NCBI RefSeq assembly: GCF_001887595.1
Contig: NZ_CP017480.1
Coordinates: 3,066,001-3,130,000, forward strand
Origin: Luteibacter rhizovicinus DSM 16549
GTDB lineage: Bacteria > Pseudomonadota > Gammaproteobacteria > Xanthomonadales > Rhodanobacteraceae
Length of the DNA stretch: 64,000 nucleotides
Direction of reading: 5' to 3'
Program-made: the position numbers and the translations under genes
Notes under the pieces: model-generated
The model's database searches: none
The model's input: only the letters and a program-made list of their open reading frames with translations
Told to the model about the DNA's origin: nothing
Part shown: positions 20,056 to 30,964 of the stretch, piece after piece
How positions within the stretch are numbered: position 1 is the first letter of the stretch
Layout of the letters: each line of letters starts with the position of its first letter

Positions 20056-21441
20056 ATGGCACTCACCCCGGCCCGCACCATGCCTGGTGTCCTCGAGCTC
20101 CTTCCGCTCGACCAGATCGCCTTCCAGCGCATGCTCGACACCATCCGTCGCAACTACGAGCGGTTCGGCTTCCTGCCGATCGAAACGCCGGTGATCGAGC
20201 ACAGCGACGTGCTGCTGACCAAGAGCGGCGGTGAGACGGAGCGCCAGGTGTATTTCGTCCAGTCGACAGGCGCCCTGGGCGCGGCGGCGGAGAAGGGTGG
20301 CGTGCCCGAGCTGGCCCTGCGTTTCGACCTGACGGTGCCGCTGGCGCGTTACGTCGCCGAGCACGAACACGATCTCAGCTTCCCGTTCCGCCGTTACCAG
20401 ATGCAGCGCGTCTACCGCGGCGAGCGGGCGCAGCGGGGTCGTTTCCGCGAGTTCTACCAATGCGATATCGACGTGATCGGCAAAGACTCGCTGTCGGTGC
20501 GTTACGACGCGGAGATCCCGGCGGTCATCTACAGCGTGTTCCGCGAGCTCAACATCGGCGCGTTCACCATCCAGCTCAATAACCGCAAGCTGATGCGCGG
20601 CTATTTCGAAAACCTCGGCGTCAGCGATGCCGAGCAGCAGATGCTGGTCTTGCGCGAAGTCGACAAGCTCGACAAGCGTGGCGCCGATTACGTGCGCGAG
20701 ACCCTCACCGGTGACGCCTTCGGCCTGTCGGCGGAGGTGGCGGACAAGATCCTCGCCTTCGTCCAGGTGCGTTCGACCTCCGTGAGCGATGCCTTCGCCA
20801 AACTCGACGCCCTTGGTTCCGGTTCGGAGACTTTCGAGCAGGGCCGTGCCGAGCTGAAGGAAGTGCTGGCGATGATCCGCGACTTCGACGTCCCGGAAAC
20901 GCATTTCGCCCTGAACCTTTCCATCGCCCGCGGCCTCGACTACTACACGGGCACGGTTTACGAGACGACGCTGAACGATCACCTGGGTATCGGTTCGATC
21001 TGCTCGGGCGGTCGTTACGAGAACCTGGCCGGGCAGTACACCAAGTCGCACCTGCCGGGCGTCGGTATCTCGATCGGCCTGACGCGCCTTTACTGGCAGC
21101 TGCGTGACGCCGGCCTGATCTCCACGGCGCAGAGCACCGTCGACGTGCTGGTCACGCAGATGGACGCCGCCCAGTTGCCGGCCTATCTGACCCTCGCCAC
21201 CGAGCTGCGCAACGCCGGCATCGCCACCGAGGTCGTCCTGGAAGGCAGCAAGCTGGGCAAGCAGTTCAAGTACGCCGACCGCGCGGGCATTCGCTTCGTG
21301 ATCGTCCTGGGCGAGGACGAGATCGCCAAGGGTGTGGTCACGGTGAAGGACCTTCGTCGTGAGGATCAGTTCGAAGTCGCGCGGACGGAACTGGTCAAGA
21401 CCCTGCGTGTCGAACTGGCTCAGGCCGACATCGGTCGCTGA
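20056..21441 (+). CDS. hisS: Histidyl-tRNA synthetase
   Basis: This 461-residue class II synthetase has motif 2 with its [23 protein letters not shown] signature (about residues 113-135). The histidine-specific segment [12 protein letters not shown] is at about residue 294, and a C-terminal anticodon-binding domain follows. A strong AGAGGA lies five bases before the ATG. It charges tRNA-His. The gene stands 42 bp before a histidine ammonia-lyase-like gene and 3 kb from the his operon, so several histidine-related genes cluster here. Confidence 0.95.
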   Translation: MALTPARTMPGVLELLPLDQIAFQRMLDTIRRNYERFGFLPIETPVIEHSDVLLTKSGGETERQVYFVQSTGALGAAAEKGGVPELALRFDLTVPLARYVAEHEHDLSFPFRRYQMQRVYRGERAQRGRFREFYQCDIDVIGKDSLSVRYDAEIPAVIYSVFRELNIGAFTIQLNNRKLMRGYFENLGVSDAEQQMLVLREVDKLDKRGADYVRETLTGDAFGLSAEVADKILAFVQVRSTSVSDAFAKLDALGSGSETFEQGRAELKEVLAMIRDFDVPETHFALNLSIARGLDYYTGTVYETTLNDHLGIGSICSGGRYENLAGQYTKSHLPGVGISIGLTRLYWQLRDAGLISTAQSTVDVLVTQMDAAQLPAYLTLATELRNAGIATEVVLEGSKLGKQFKYADRAGIRFVIVLGEDEIAKGVVTVKDLRREDQFEVARTELVKTLRVELAQADIGR

Positions 21442-21483
21442 GCCTCATCCACCCCACCTCCCTTTTGCACGGCCAAAGTCCCC

Positions 21484-23373
21484 ATGACCAGCAGCATCCT
21501 TCTCGACGGGCGTAGCCTCACACGCGGCCAGGTCGCCGCTATCGCGCGCCAGGGCGCCAGTATCCGCCTGGACGAGGCGCAGCTCGTCAAGGTCAAGCGC
21601 GCCGCGGACTTCCTCGCCGAGAAGGTCGGTGGCGGTGAGCCGATCTACGGCGTCACCACGGGTTTCGGCAGCAATGCCGACAAACTGCTTGGCGCGCACC
21701 GCGTGCGCGACGAACTGCCGGGTGGCAACCCGGAGCCGCGTGAAGGCACTTTGCTGGAAGAACTGCAGCACAACCTGATCATCACCCACGCGGTATGCGT
21801 GGGTAAGCCGTTCGGTGAGGACGTCGTGCGCGCCATGCTCGCCATCCGCGTGAACACGCTGATGAAGGGGCATTCGGGTATCCGCGTCGAAACCCTGCGT
21901 GCGCTGGCCGAGTTGCTCAACCGCAACGTCGTCCCGGTCATTCCGGAGAAGGGTTCGGTCGGCGCCAGTGGCGACCTTGCGCCGCTGTCGCATCTGGCGA
22001 TCGTCCTGCTCGGTGGTGGCGAAGCGTTCTACGAAGGCGTTCGCATGCCGGGCGCCGAAGCGCTGGCCAAGGCCGGGCTCCAGCCCGTGCGCCTGTCCTT
22101 CAAGGAAGGCCTGGCCCTGAACAATGGCACCACCCAGATGCTCGCCACGGGTGTGCTCGCGCTGGACACGATGGACATGCTGATCCGCACGGCGGATCTC
22201 GCCGCAGCGATGACGCTCGACGCCTTCGCTGGCCGCAAGGGCGCTTACGCCGAACAGGTTCATGCCCTGCGTCCGCATCCGGGTCAGGTCGAGACGGCGA
22301 AGCAGATCAGCCACCTCCTCGAAGGGTCGACGCTGGCGGATATCGCTTACCACATGGTCCCGCGGTTCAAGCCGTGGCTGGCCGATTCCTGGTCCGAGCC
22401 GTCTGACCAGGCCTATCGCTTCGACATCAGCTGGGACTGGGTTCCGGCGACGCAGCGCCACGGCAAGGAAGCGTTCTATTCGCGCTTCCTCCCGTTCAAG
22501 GGCGGCAAGAAGCACCAGCCGCAGGATGCTTATTGCCTGCGTTGTGCGCCGCAGGTGCACGGCGCGGTTCGCGATGCATGGGAGCAGGCCTGCCGCGTGT
22601 TCGATATCGAACTGAATGCGGTGACCGACAATCCGCTGGTCTTCCCGGACGCCGAGAACGCCCAGGTGATCGAAGACCAGGTGATCTCGGCCGGCCATTT
22701 CCACGGCATGCCGCTGGCCCTGGCGATGAGCTACGTGAAGGCGGCCATTCCCGTGCTTGCCTCGATCTCCGAGCGCCGCACGGCAAAGCTGGTCGACCCG
22801 GCCAATAACGACGGCCTCCCGGCTTTCCTTATCGGCAACGAGGACGCGACCGATTCGGGCTTCATGATCGTGCAATACACGGCGGCGGCGCTCGTCAACG
22901 ACCTCGCGACACGCGCGCACCCGGCGTCCGTTTACTCCGTGCCGACCAGCGCCAACGCCGAGGACCACGTGTCCATGGGTGCCAACGAGGCGCGTCACGT
23001 GCTCGAGATGACCGAGGACCTCGGTCACGTGCTGGCGATGGAGCTGTACACCGCCGCCCAGGCGCTGGAGTACCGTCAGGACATGCTCAACGCTGCGCGG
23101 ACCCTGGCTCACCGTGGCGACTGGGAAGCCCTGGCGGCCAAGATCAACGGCGCGCCGCGCAGCGATTCGCCGCATTACGCCCGCTTCGAGACGGAAGTTC
23201 GGGCGCTCATGGATGCTCTCGCGCGCGCCGAAGATTTCCATGGCGGCGTTGCCGTCCGTGCCGCCCTGGCGACCCTGCGCGAGCACATCGCCTTCATGCA
23301 ACGCGACCGCGCGATGGACGGCGACGTCCGCCTCGTGTGCGAGCTGGTCGCCTCCGGTCGACTGGTCGCCTGA
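21484..23373 (+). CDS. Histidine/aromatic amino-acid ammonia-lyase (MIO family) with an insertion
   Basis: This 629-residue protein is longer than HutH (about 510). The MIO-forming Ala-Ser-Gly lies at about residues 161-163 in GSVGASGDLAPLSHL. Family motifs YGVTTGFGSNAD, LALNNGTTQM, YCLRCAPQVHG and NPLVF are present. The selectivity pair is Thr-His (about 101-102) where HutH usually has Ser-His and tyrosine lyases His-Leu, so histidine is the likeliest substrate, but this is inference. About 60 extra residues (about 283-344) are inserted before YCLRC. No hutU, hutI or hutC lies nearby. The enzyme would release ammonia from its substrate, giving urocanate if histidine. Confidence 0.8.
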   Translation: MTSSILLDGRSLTRGQVAAIARQGASIRLDEAQLVKVKRAADFLAEKVGGGEPIYGVTTGFGSNADKLLGAHRVRDELPGGNPEPREGTLLEELQHNLIITHAVCVGKPFGEDVVRAMLAIRVNTLMKGHSGIRVETLRALAELLNRNVVPVIPEKGSVGASGDLAPLSHLAIVLLGGGEAFYEGVRMPGAEALAKAGLQPVRLSFKEGLALNNGTTQMLATGVLALDTMDMLIRTADLAAAMTLDAFAGRKGAYAEQVHALRPHPGQVETAKQISHLLEGSTLADIAYHMVPRFKPWLADSWSEPSDQAYRFDISWDWVPATQRHGKEAFYSRFLPFKGGKKHQPQDAYCLRCAPQVHGAVRDAWEQACRVFDIELNAVTDNPLVFPDAENAQVIEDQVISAGHFHGMPLALAMSYVKAAIPVLASISERRTAKLVDPANNDGLPAFLIGNEDATDSGFMIVQYTAAALVNDLATRAHPASVYSVPTSANAEDHVSMGANEARHVLEMTEDLGHVLAMELYTAAQALEYRQDMLNAARTLAHRGDWEALAAKINGAPRSDSPHYARFETEVRALMDALARAEDFHGGVAVRAALATLREHIAFMQRDRAMDGDVRLVCELVASGRLVA

Positions 23374-23380
23374 GCAGGCG

Positions 23381-24079
23381 CTAGAGCGCGAAGAAGCGCA
23401 GACTGGCCGCCGCCTCGATCGCCGGCGACCAGTCGTCGAGCGTGCCGGCGCGAATACCGGCCAGATACTGGTAGAGCTGGGCATCGTTGATGAGGCCCAG
23501 CTTGGCCATGGCCGAGCGTTTCTGCCGGCTGATGGTTTTCAGGCTGCGGCCCATCGAGGCGGCGATGTCCACCAGCCCGTAGCCCTGCGCATAGGCCCGT
23601 AATACCTCGACCTCGCGTGGCGACAGGCGGGTGACGAGCTCGTCGGCGTTGTCGGCGCAGTCCGCTTCGTGGAAAAGCCGGCGTATGGCCGGGCTCAGGT
23701 ACGAGCGCCCGACCTCGGCCGCGTGCACGGCCACCGGGATATCGCGAAGGCTGGTCCGCTTGTCGAAGATGGCGGCCACGCCCATGTCCAGGAGGGTGCG
23801 CAGGATGGCCGGATTGGACAGCATGGTCAGCACGACGATGCCGGTGGCCGGCCGGAGGGCGCGGATCCGACGGATCATCGGCATGCCGTCGGGCTGGCTG
23901 CCCTCGGGCATGGAAAAGTCGGTAACGACGACATCGCAGGGGTGGTCGGTGAGGGCATCGAAGAGGGCATCGGTATCGTGGGCACGCGCGACCACCTGGT
24001 AGCGGTGTGACTTCAGGATGGTCTCGACGCCCGCGACGACGACCGGATGATCGTCGGCAATGATCACGGTGCTCGACAT
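23381..24079 (-). CDS. RcsB-like response regulator
   Basis: This 232-residue protein has a receiver domain with Asp9/Asp10, phosphoacceptor Asp54 (VVVTDFSMP), Thr85 and Lys107. A LuxR-type helix-turn-helix follows (LSPREVEVLRAYAQG, RSLKTISRQKRSAMAKLG) and its wording closely resembles RcsB. No sensor kinase is adjacent, so it is an orphan here. The ATG at 24079 is chosen because it puts the receiver at the N-terminus; an upstream ATG at 24112 would add 11 residues. It is transcribed divergently from the histidine operon and converges on the ammonia-lyase gene 8 bp away. Confidence 0.88.
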   Translation of the reverse strand: MSSTVIIADDHPVVVAGVETILKSHRYQVVARAHDTDALFDALTDHPCDVVVTDFSMPEGSQPDGMPMIRRIRALRPATGIVVLTMLSNPAILRTLLDMGVAAIFDKRTSLRDIPVAVHAAEVGRSYLSPAIRRLFHEADCADNADELVTRLSPREVEVLRAYAQGYGLVDIAASMGRSLKTISRQKRSAMAKLGLINDAQLYQYLAGIRAGTLDDWSPAIEAAASLRFFAL

Positions 24080-24206
24080 GGCAGGGGCTCGCGAGGGTGG
24101 AAATGCCGCCATCTTGTCGACCGCCCCGTGTCGGGTATATGGAAGAAAAGCGCAATTGCGTGTCGGTGCTTGCCACGCCGAAGTTGTCGCGATACGATGG
24201 GTTATC

Positions 24207-24224
24207 GTATTAACGCGTTAGTAC
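24207..24224. promoter_or_regulatory. Near-palindromic operator before the TrpR-like/his operon
   Basis: GTATTAACGCGTTAGTAC matches its own reverse complement at 16 of 18 positions and ends 3 bp before the regulator's ATG. It resembles the GTACTAG-type half-sites of TrpR. It probably is the autoregulatory site of the TrpR-family protein that follows. Confidence 0.6.
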
Positions 24225-24227
24225 ACT

Positions 24228-24545
24228 ATGAAGCGTCGCTCGATCGACCCCGAAATGCCGGCCAACTCGGCCGAGACCAGTCTCTGCGAGGCCCTGCTTG
24301 GGCTCTCGAGCGTGGACGAGATGCGTGCCTTCCTTCATGACCTCTGTACCCCTGCCGAAATCGAGGTGATGGTGGACCGCTGGCGAGTGGTGCCTTTCCT
24401 GCTGGAAGGGCGGTCCTACCGCGAGATCCACGAGCGCACGTCGGTCAGCATCACCACGATCGGCCGTGTCGCGCGCTATCTCAACCAGGGCAGTGGCGGG
24501 TACATGGCCGCCGCCGCGCGTCGCAACCTCGCAGGTGTCGTATGA
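24228..24545 (+). CDS. TrpR/YerC-family regulator leading the histidine operon
   Basis: This 105-residue protein has the TrpR fold: SLCEALLGLSSVDEMRAFL, DLCTPAEIEVMVDRW and the helix-turn-helix SYREIHERTSVSITTIGRVARYL. It belongs to the YerC/YecD branch rather than the tryptophan repressor. Its stop overlaps hisG (ATGA), so it is the first gene of the his operon and probably senses histidine or a pathway intermediate (inference). A palindrome occupies the place where a Shine-Dalgarno would be, so the mRNA may be leaderless or translated weakly. Confidence 0.85.
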   Translation: MKRRSIDPEMPANSAETSLCEALLGLSSVDEMRAFLHDLCTPAEIEVMVDRWRVVPFLLEGRSYREIHERTSVSITTIGRVARYLNQGSGGYMAAAARRNLAGVV

Positions 24546-25435
24546 AGCCGCGCGATCGGCTGCGCATTGCCATGCAGAAATCCGGGCGGCTGACCGATCC
24601 TGCCCAGGAGTTGCTCGCGCGTTGCGGCCTGAAATTCCGCCAGAGCCGTGACAAGCTGTTCTGCTTCGGCGAAGGCGAACCGGTGGACCTCCTGCTGGTC
24701 CGCGACGACGACATCCCGGGGCTGATCGCCGAAGGGGTCTGTGACCTCGGTATCGTCGGTCGTAACGTGCTGCGCGAGTTCCAACTCACCAATCCGGACA
24801 CGGGCGCCGGCATGGACGAGCTGCGGCCGCTCGGTTTTGGTCACTGCCGACTGTCCATCGCCGTGCCCCAGGAAGATGCCTACGATGGCCCGGCCCAGCT
24901 TCAGGGGCAGCGCATTGCAACGTCGTACCCGGGCTTGCTCGGCGAATGGCTGCGCAGCCACGGGGTCGACGCGAAGGTGGTGATGCTCGCCGGCTCGGTG
25001 GAAATCGCGCCGCGACTCGGCACGGCCGACGCCATCTGCGACCTGGTGTCCAGCGGCGCGACCCTGGTAGCCAACCAGTTGCGCGAGGCCGTCGTGGTGG
25101 TGGAGAGCGAAGCGGTGCTGGCCGGACGTCGCGAACTGCCGCTGGACGAGCGCGGCGAGATCGCCGAACTGCTCCTGCGCCGATTGGACGGTGTCATCCA
25201 GGTGCGCGACTCGCGCCTGATCCTGATGCAGGCACCGCGCGATGCACTGGCCGCGATCACCCGCCTCTTGCCCGGGCTGCCCATCCCTACGCTGACACCT
25301 GTCGATGGCGCACCCGATCAGGTGGTGTTGCAGGCCCTGTGTGCCGGCTCGGTGAGCTGGCGACAGCTCGAGGACATGAAACGCGCCGGTGCCCGCGACA
25401 TGCTGGTGTTGCCGGTGGAGAAGATGCTGGCATGA
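24542..25435 (+). CDS. hisG: ATP phosphoribosyltransferase, long form
   Basis: This 297-residue protein carries out the first step of histidine synthesis (ATP + PRPP). [10 protein letters not shown] opens the catalytic part, and LGIVGRNVL and the PRPP-binding segment [13 protein letters not shown] follow. The C-terminal domain of about 75 residues ([14 protein letters not shown]) marks the long, homohexameric HisG type, which is feedback-inhibited by histidine. It overlaps the regulator upstream and hisD downstream by 4 bp each. Confidence 0.97.
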   Translation: MKPRDRLRIAMQKSGRLTDPAQELLARCGLKFRQSRDKLFCFGEGEPVDLLLVRDDDIPGLIAEGVCDLGIVGRNVLREFQLTNPDTGAGMDELRPLGFGHCRLSIAVPQEDAYDGPAQLQGQRIATSYPGLLGEWLRSHGVDAKVVMLAGSVEIAPRLGTADAICDLVSSGATLVANQLREAVVVVESEAVLAGRRELPLDERGEIAELLLRRLDGVIQVRDSRLILMQAPRDALAAITRLLPGLPIPTLTPVDGAPDQVVLQALCAGSVSWRQLEDMKRAGARDMLVLPVEKMLA

Positions 25436-26739
25436 AACGAATCGAATGGAACGGTCTCGACGCGGCAGGTCGCGAGGCGGCGCTCGCCCGTCCGATGCAG
25501 TCACGCGCGGCCGCTTTGCGTGACGGCACCGAGGCGATCATCGCGGATGTGCGCGCGCGCGGCGATGCAGCGCTCGTCGAACTCACGGCACGCTACGATG
25601 GCGCAAAGCTCACCGCGCTCGCCGTGACCGAGGCGGAATTCGCGGCGGCGGAAGCGCGGTTACCGGTCGAACTGAAAGCGGCCGTGCTCGAAGCCGCGGC
25701 ACGCATCGAATATTTCCATCGTGCTGCCGCACCAACGCCGGTGAGCGTGGAAACCGCGCCCGGGGTTACCGTGGAACGCGTCCTGCGTCCGATCCGTCGC
25801 GTCGGGCTCTACGTGCCAGCCGGTGGGGCACCCTTGCCCTCGACCGCGATCATGCTCGGGGTGCCCGCAGCGATCGCCGGCTGCCGCGAGGTGGTGCTCT
25901 GCACGCCCGTGCAGGCGAATGGCCGTTGCGACGATGCGGTGCTGTTCGCTGCCAGGGCGACCGGTGTGACTCGCGTCTTCAAACTCGGCGGCGCGCAGGC
26001 GATTGCCGCGATGGCTTACGGCACCGCTTCCGTGCCCCGCTGCGACAAGCTGTTCGGGCCGGGCAATGCCTGGGTCACCGAAGCCAAGCTGCAGGTTGCC
26101 GGCGATCCGGCAGGCGCCGCGATCGACATGCCCGCCGGTCCGTCCGAGGTATTGGTCATCGCCGATGCCGACGCCGATCCGCGTTTCATCGCCGCGGATC
26201 TGCTCTCACAGGCCGAGCACGGTCCCGATTCGCAGGTGCTTCTGGTGAGTCCGTCGGCGGCGCAGCTCGACGCCGTGGAAATCGAAGTGGAGCGACAACG
26301 TCGCGAGCTTCCGCGTGCCGAGGTGGCCGCGAGCGCGTTGGGTGAAAGCCGGCTGATCCTGGTCGCCGACCTCGACGAAGCGGTCGAGGTCAGTAATCGC
26401 TATGCCCCTGAGCACCTCATCATCCAGACCGAGAACCCACGTGCGCTGCTCGATGCTGTCGAATCCGCCGGCTCGGTGTTCCTCGGCGAATGGACGCCGG
26501 AGTCGGTGGGCGATTACTGCAGCGGTAGCAACCACGTACTGCCCACCTACGGCTACGCGCGCAGTTACAGCGGCGTCTCGGTGGCTAGTTTCCAGAAACA
26601 GGTGACGGTGCAGGAGCTCTCGGCCCAGGGTCTGCGTAACATCGGTCCCTGCGCGGCGATCCTCGCCGAAGCCGAGCAGCTCGAGGCCCACCGCCGGGCC
26701 GTCACTCTCCGGCTCGCCGCCATGGATGCTGCCGCATGA
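25432..26739 (+). CDS. hisD: Histidinol dehydrogenase
   Basis: This 435-residue protein carries out the last two oxidations from L-histidinol to histidine. Family motifs are visible: [62 protein letters not shown] and the C-terminal [11 protein letters not shown] (Zn and catalytic His region). It starts with an ATGA overlap with hisG and overlaps hisC by 4 bp. Confidence 0.98.
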   Translation: MKRIEWNGLDAAGREAALARPMQSRAAALRDGTEAIIADVRARGDAALVELTARYDGAKLTALAVTEAEFAAAEARLPVELKAAVLEAAARIEYFHRAAAPTPVSVETAPGVTVERVLRPIRRVGLYVPAGGAPLPSTAIMLGVPAAIAGCREVVLCTPVQANGRCDDAVLFAARATGVTRVFKLGGAQAIAAMAYGTASVPRCDKLFGPGNAWVTEAKLQVAGDPAGAAIDMPAGPSEVLVIADADADPRFIAADLLSQAEHGPDSQVLLVSPSAAQLDAVEIEVERQRRELPRAEVAASALGESRLILVADLDEAVEVSNRYAPEHLIIQTENPRALLDAVESAGSVFLGEWTPESVGDYCSGSNHVLPTYGYARSYSGVSVASFQKQVTVQELSAQGLRNIGPCAAILAEAEQLEAHRRAVTLRLAAMDAAA

Positions 26740-27800
26740 GCATCCTCGACCTGGCACGTCCGGATATCCGCGCGCTCGCGCCGTACTCCAGCGCCCGGAT
26801 GGAAGCGCAGGGAGGCACGGTCCTGCTCAACGCGAACGAGTCGTCGCGGCCGCCGAATATTCCCGGTGGCGAGGGACTCAATCGCTACCCCGATCCGCAG
26901 CCGCGCGGGCTGGTGGAGACCCTCGCCGAACTCTACGGAACCGCCGGCGATCGGGTTCTCGTGACCCGCGGGAGCGACGAATCGATCGACCTTCTCGTGC
27001 GAGCGTTCTGTCGTGCGGGTGAGAGTGCCGTGCTCATCTCGCCGCCCACCTTCGGCATGTACGCGGTGTGTGCGCGTATCCAGGGCGCGGCGGTCATCGA
27101 ATCACCGCTCAGTCGCCACGGTGTGCTCGACATCGATGCGCTCCTGGCCGCGGTCACGCGGGCTACGCGTATCGTCTTCGTCTGCACGCCGAACAACCCC
27201 ACCGGCAACCTCGTCGATCGTGACGATCTGGAACGCATCGCGAAGGCGCTCGAGGGCCGTGCCTTGCTCGTGATCGACGAGGCTTATGCGGAATACAGCG
27301 GCCTCGCCAGCGCGGCCTCGCTGATCGACACCTACGACAACGTCGCTGTGCTGCGCACGCTGTCGAAGGCGTGGTCGCTGGCGGGCGCCCGTGTCGGCAC
27401 GTGCATCGCGCGATCGGAAGTGATCGGGCTGCTGCGCCGGATCATCCCGCCGTACCCGCTGCCTTCACCGTGCGTGGATGCGGCCATGGGCGCGCTGTCG
27501 TACGAAGGTCGGCGCGTGCAGCGGCACCACCTGCACGAGATCCTCAACGAGCGCGCGCGCATGTTCGTCGCCCTGCAGGCATTGCCGGGCGTGAGGGAGG
27601 TGATGCCATCGCACGCCAACTTCCTTGCCGTGCGCTTCGACGATGCGGCAGGGACGTATCGCCGACTTCTCGCCGCTGGCGTGGTGGTACGCGACGTGTC
27701 CCGATACGCCGGACTGGAAGATGCCCTGCGCATCACCATTGGTACCGGTAACGAGAACGATCGCGTGCTGGCCGTGCTGCGCGCGGGAGCGCCGGCATGA
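26736..27800 (+). CDS. hisC: Histidinol-phosphate aminotransferase
   Basis: This 354-residue PLP-dependent fold-type I aminotransferase has NESSRPPN near the N-terminus, [17 protein letters not shown] and the PLP lysine in [14 protein letters not shown] (about residue 211). It converts imidazole-acetol phosphate to histidinol phosphate. A second HisC-type gene lies at 54.5 kb in the aromatic operon. It overlaps hisD and hisB by 4 bp each. Confidence 0.96.
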   Translation: MSILDLARPDIRALAPYSSARMEAQGGTVLLNANESSRPPNIPGGEGLNRYPDPQPRGLVETLAELYGTAGDRVLVTRGSDESIDLLVRAFCRAGESAVLISPPTFGMYAVCARIQGAAVIESPLSRHGVLDIDALLAAVTRATRIVFVCTPNNPTGNLVDRDDLERIAKALEGRALLVIDEAYAEYSGLASAASLIDTYDNVAVLRTLSKAWSLAGARVGTCIARSEVIGLLRRIIPPYPLPSPCVDAAMGALSYEGRRVQRHHLHEILNERARMFVALQALPGVREVMPSHANFLAVRFDDAAGTYRRLLAAGVVVRDVSRYAGLEDALRITIGTGNENDRVLAVLRAGAPA

Positions 27801-28861
27801 GTCGCAAGATCCTTTTCGTTGATCGCGACGGCTGCCTCATCGAGGAGCCGGCCGACCAGCAGATCGACAGCTACGAGAAGCTGGCGCTGATGCCCGGGGT
27901 GATCGCCGCCTTGCAGCGTTGCGTCGCTGCCGGATACGAGTTGGTGATGGTGACCAATCAGGATGGCCTGGGCACGCCTTCGTTTCCGCAGGCGTCCTTC
28001 GATGGACCGCATGCCTTGCTGGTGAACATCCTTGCGTCGCAGGGCATCACCTTCCGCGAGCAGCTGATCGACCGCAGCTTCCCGCACGAAAACCTCGACA
28101 CCCGCAAACCGGGCACCGGGCTTGCACGGCACTGGCTGGCCGACGATAGCTGGAGCCGCTCGCAGTCGGCCATGATCGGCGACCGCGACACCGACCTCGT
28201 GTTCGCAGCCAACCTCGGTGTACGCGGTTTCCGCGTGGGTGCCGACGGCGCGAGCTGGGTCGAGGTGGCGCATGCGCTGCTCGATGCGCCGCGCACGGCC
28301 GAGGTGCTGCGCAAGACGAAGGAAACCTCGATCCGCGTGAACGTGGATCTCGACCGCATCGCCGAGCCGAACGTGCATACCGGCCTGGGCTTCTTCGATC
28401 ACATGCTCGAGCAGATCGGCAAACACGGTGGCTTCGCCCTGAGCCTCACCTGCGAGGGCGACACCCACATCGACGAGCACCACACCATCGAAGACTCCGC
28501 GCTCGCGCTGGGCCAGGCGCTCCGGGAGGCGTTGGGCGACAAACGTGGCATCGGCCGCTATGGCTTCGCGCTACCGATGGACGAGAGCGCGGCGCGGGCG
28601 GAACTGGACCTGTCGGGTCGGCCGTACTTCGTCTTCGAAGGCAGCTTCCCGCGCGACCGCGTGGGCGACGTGCCGACCGAGCTCGTGCCGCACTTCTTCC
28701 GTTCGCTCTGCGAGACGCTGGGCGCAAACCTGCACCTCACCGTGCGTGGCGAGAACGCGCACCACATGGTCGAGGGCTGCTTCAAGGTGGTCGCCCGCAC
28801 GCTTCGACAGGCGATTCGACGCGAAGGTGCCGAACTGCCGAGCACCAAGGGAAGCCTCTGA
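27797..28861 (+). CDS. hisB: Bifunctional histidinol-phosphatase / imidazoleglycerol-phosphate dehydratase
   Basis: This 354-residue fusion has an N-terminal HAD phosphatase domain ([12 protein letters not shown], about residues 6-17; [17 protein letters not shown]) and a C-terminal IGPD domain from about residue 165. The dehydratase shows [31 protein letters not shown] and the second metal motif [12 protein letters not shown]. The fused form is typical of enteric bacteria and xanthomonads. It overlaps hisC by 4 bp and hisH by 1 bp (TGATG). Confidence 0.97.
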   Translation: MSRKILFVDRDGCLIEEPADQQIDSYEKLALMPGVIAALQRCVAAGYELVMVTNQDGLGTPSFPQASFDGPHALLVNILASQGITFREQLIDRSFPHENLDTRKPGTGLARHWLADDSWSRSQSAMIGDRDTDLVFAANLGVRGFRVGADGASWVEVAHALLDAPRTAEVLRKTKETSIRVNVDLDRIAEPNVHTGLGFFDHMLEQIGKHGGFALSLTCEGDTHIDEHHTIEDSALALGQALREALGDKRGIGRYGFALPMDESAARAELDLSGRPYFVFEGSFPRDRVGDVPTELVPHFFRSLCETLGANLHLTVRGENAHHMVEGCFKVVARTLRQAIRREGAELPSTKGSL

Positions 28862-29451
28862 TGAAGGTGGTTCTCGTCGACGCGGGCGGTACCAATATCG
28901 GCTCCGTGCGTTACGCCTTGCAGCGCCTTGGCACCGATGCCGAACTCACCTCGGACGCGGCACGTATCCGCGCGGCGAGTCACGTGATCCTCCCGGGCGT
29001 GGGTGCCGCGGCGCCGGGCATGCGCATGTTGCGCGAGGCTGGCCTGGTCGATGTGCTGCGTGGGCTCACCCAGCCGGTGCTCGGCGTTTGCCTGGGTATG
29101 CAGCTGCTGTGCGAGCGTTCGGAAGAAAGCGACACGGCCTGTCTCGGGGTCATCCCGGCCACGGTTAAACGTTTCGCCGAAGCGTCGGGCCTGCGCGTGC
29201 CGCACATGGGCTGGAACACGCTGCAGGTGACGGTGCCGCATTGCCTCACGGCCGGCCTGCGTGAGGGCGATACGGCGTACTTCGTCCACAGCTACGCTGT
29301 CCCGACCGGTCCTTACACCCTGGCGGCGAGCGAGCACGGCACGCCGTTCTCGGCCGTCGTCGCCGCCGGCAATTTCATGGGCATGCAGTTCCACCCCGAG
29401 CGATCGGCCGGCGTGGGCGCCCAGCTTCTGCGGAACTTTCTCTCCCTATGA
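28861..29451 (+). CDS. hisH: Imidazole glycerol phosphate synthase, glutaminase subunit
   Basis: This 196-residue class I glutamine amidotransferase has the nucleophile Cys in GVCLGMQLL (about residue 77) and the His-x-Glu pair in MQFHPERS (about residues 180-184). An oxyanion strand (LPGVGAA) is also visible. It supplies ammonia to HisF. It overlaps hisA by 4 bp. Confidence 0.97.
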   Translation: MKVVLVDAGGTNIGSVRYALQRLGTDAELTSDAARIRAASHVILPGVGAAAPGMRMLREAGLVDVLRGLTQPVLGVCLGMQLLCERSEESDTACLGVIPATVKRFAEASGLRVPHMGWNTLQVTVPHCLTAGLREGDTAYFVHSYAVPTGPYTLAASEHGTPFSAVVAAGNFMGMQFHPERSAGVGAQLLRNFLSL

Positions 29452-30200
29452 CCCTACCGATTCCCGCTATCGACCTGCGCGAAGGCAAGGTTGTCCGTTT
29501 GTTCAAAGGTGACTACGCGCAACAGACCACGTTCGCCTTCGAACCGGAAGCGCTGGCGGCGCGTTATGCCGACGATGGCGCGACGTGGCTGCATGTCGTC
29601 GATCTAGACGGCGCGCGCTCGGGCCACTTCGAAAATCTCTCGACCATTGCAGGTATCGCTTCGGGTGGCCGGTTGCGCGTGCAGGCCGGTGGCGGCATTC
29701 GTGACGAGGAGGGCGTTCGCCGGCTGCTCGATGCGGGTGTCGAGCGCGTCGTTGTCGGCAGCGTCGCCATTCGTGATCCGGAGGCGGTGGCGGCATGGAT
29801 CGGTCGCTACGGTTGCCATCGCATCGTGCTCGCTCTGGACACGCGTTTTCGCGATGGACTATGGAAGCTGCCCAGCGCGGGCTGGACGGCCGACGAAGTC
29901 CACACGCTCGACGATCTCGTGCCCTGGTACGAGGCCGCCGGGGCACGCCACCTGTTGTGTACCGACATCGATCGCGACGGTACGATGAGCGGCCCCAACC
30001 TGGCGCTTTATCGTCATCTGGCCACACTGGCGCCCGGCCTCGATGTGCAGGCGTCCGGTGGTGTGAAGTCGCTCGCCGACGTCACCGATCTCTCGTTGCA
30101 GGGCGTCGCCGGCATCATCCTCGGACGTTCGCTGCTGGAGGGCGCTTTCGGCCTGCGCGACGCCATCGCGACGGCCGACAAGGCGAACGCGACATGCTGA
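29448..30200 (+). CDS. hisA: ProFAR isomerase
   Basis: This 250-residue (beta/alpha)8 barrel has the general-base Asp in [23 protein letters not shown] and the second acid Asp in [16 protein letters not shown]. It converts ProFAR to PRFAR. It overlaps hisF by 7 bp (ATGCTGA). Confidence 0.97.
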   Translation: MTLPIPAIDLREGKVVRLFKGDYAQQTTFAFEPEALAARYADDGATWLHVVDLDGARSGHFENLSTIAGIASGGRLRVQAGGGIRDEEGVRRLLDAGVERVVVGSVAIRDPEAVAAWIGRYGCHRIVLALDTRFRDGLWKLPSAGWTADEVHTLDDLVPWYEAAGARHLLCTDIDRDGTMSGPNLALYRHLATLAPGLDVQASGGVKSLADVTDLSLQGVAGIILGRSLLEGAFGLRDAIATADKANATC

Positions 30201-30964
30201 GCCGTCGCATCGTTCCCTGCCTGGATGTGCGCGACGGGCAGGTCGTCAAGGGCGTGCGTTTTCGTGACCACGTCGTCGTCGGCGAGATCGTCGAGCTGGC
30301 CCTGCGTTATCGCGACGAGGGCGCCGACGAGTTGGTGTTTTACGACATCACGGCCAGTCCGGAAGGGCGTCGCGTTGATCGTAACTGGGTGGAGCGCGTG
30401 GCGCGCGAGATCGATATCCCGTTCTGCGTTGCCGGCGGCATCCGTAGCGTCGACGACGCGCGCGAGGTGCTTCATGCTGGCGCCGACAAGATCTCGATCA
30501 ATTCGCCCGCGCTCGAGCGCCCCGCGCTCGTAAGCGAGATCGCCGACGCCTTTGGCGTGCAGTGCGTGGTCGTCGGTGTCGACAGCCTGCGCGACGAAGA
30601 CGGCGAATGGCGTGTTCGCCAGTACACCGGCGATCCGTCGCGAACCAGGGCGCTACGCAAGGGTACGCTCGAGTGGATCGACGAAGTGCAGACGCTGGGC
30701 GCTGGTGAAATCGTCCTGAACTGCATGGGCACCGACGGCGTACGTCGTGGTTACGACATCGAACAACTGGCCGCGGCACGCGCGATCACCCGCGTACCCC
30801 TGGTCGCCTCCGGCGGCGCAGGCATCCCCATGCATTTTGCCGAGGTGTTCAAGGACGCCGACGTAGATGCGGCGCTTGCCGCGAGCGTCTTCCACAGTGG
30901 CGACATCGGCATTCCCGCGCTGAAGCGCGAGCTGCGCATGCAGGGTATCGAGGTAAGGCTATGA
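30194..30964 (+). CDS. hisF: Imidazole glycerol phosphate synthase, cyclase subunit
   Basis: This 256-residue (beta/alpha)8 barrel begins [14 protein letters not shown], with the catalytic Asp in CLDV and the second Asp in [23 protein letters not shown] and the phosphate-binding SGGAG are also present. It joins HisH to make IGP and AICAR. The ATG lies inside the end of hisA. Confidence 0.98.
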   Translation: MLSRRIVPCLDVRDGQVVKGVRFRDHVVVGEIVELALRYRDEGADELVFYDITASPEGRRVDRNWVERVAREIDIPFCVAGGIRSVDDAREVLHAGADKISINSPALERPALVSEIADAFGVQCVVVGVDSLRDEDGEWRVRQYTGDPSRTRALRKGTLEWIDEVQTLGAGEIVLNCMGTDGVRRGYDIEQLAAARAITRVPLVASGGAGIPMHFAEVFKDADVDAALAASVFHSGDIGIPALKRELRMQGIEVRL

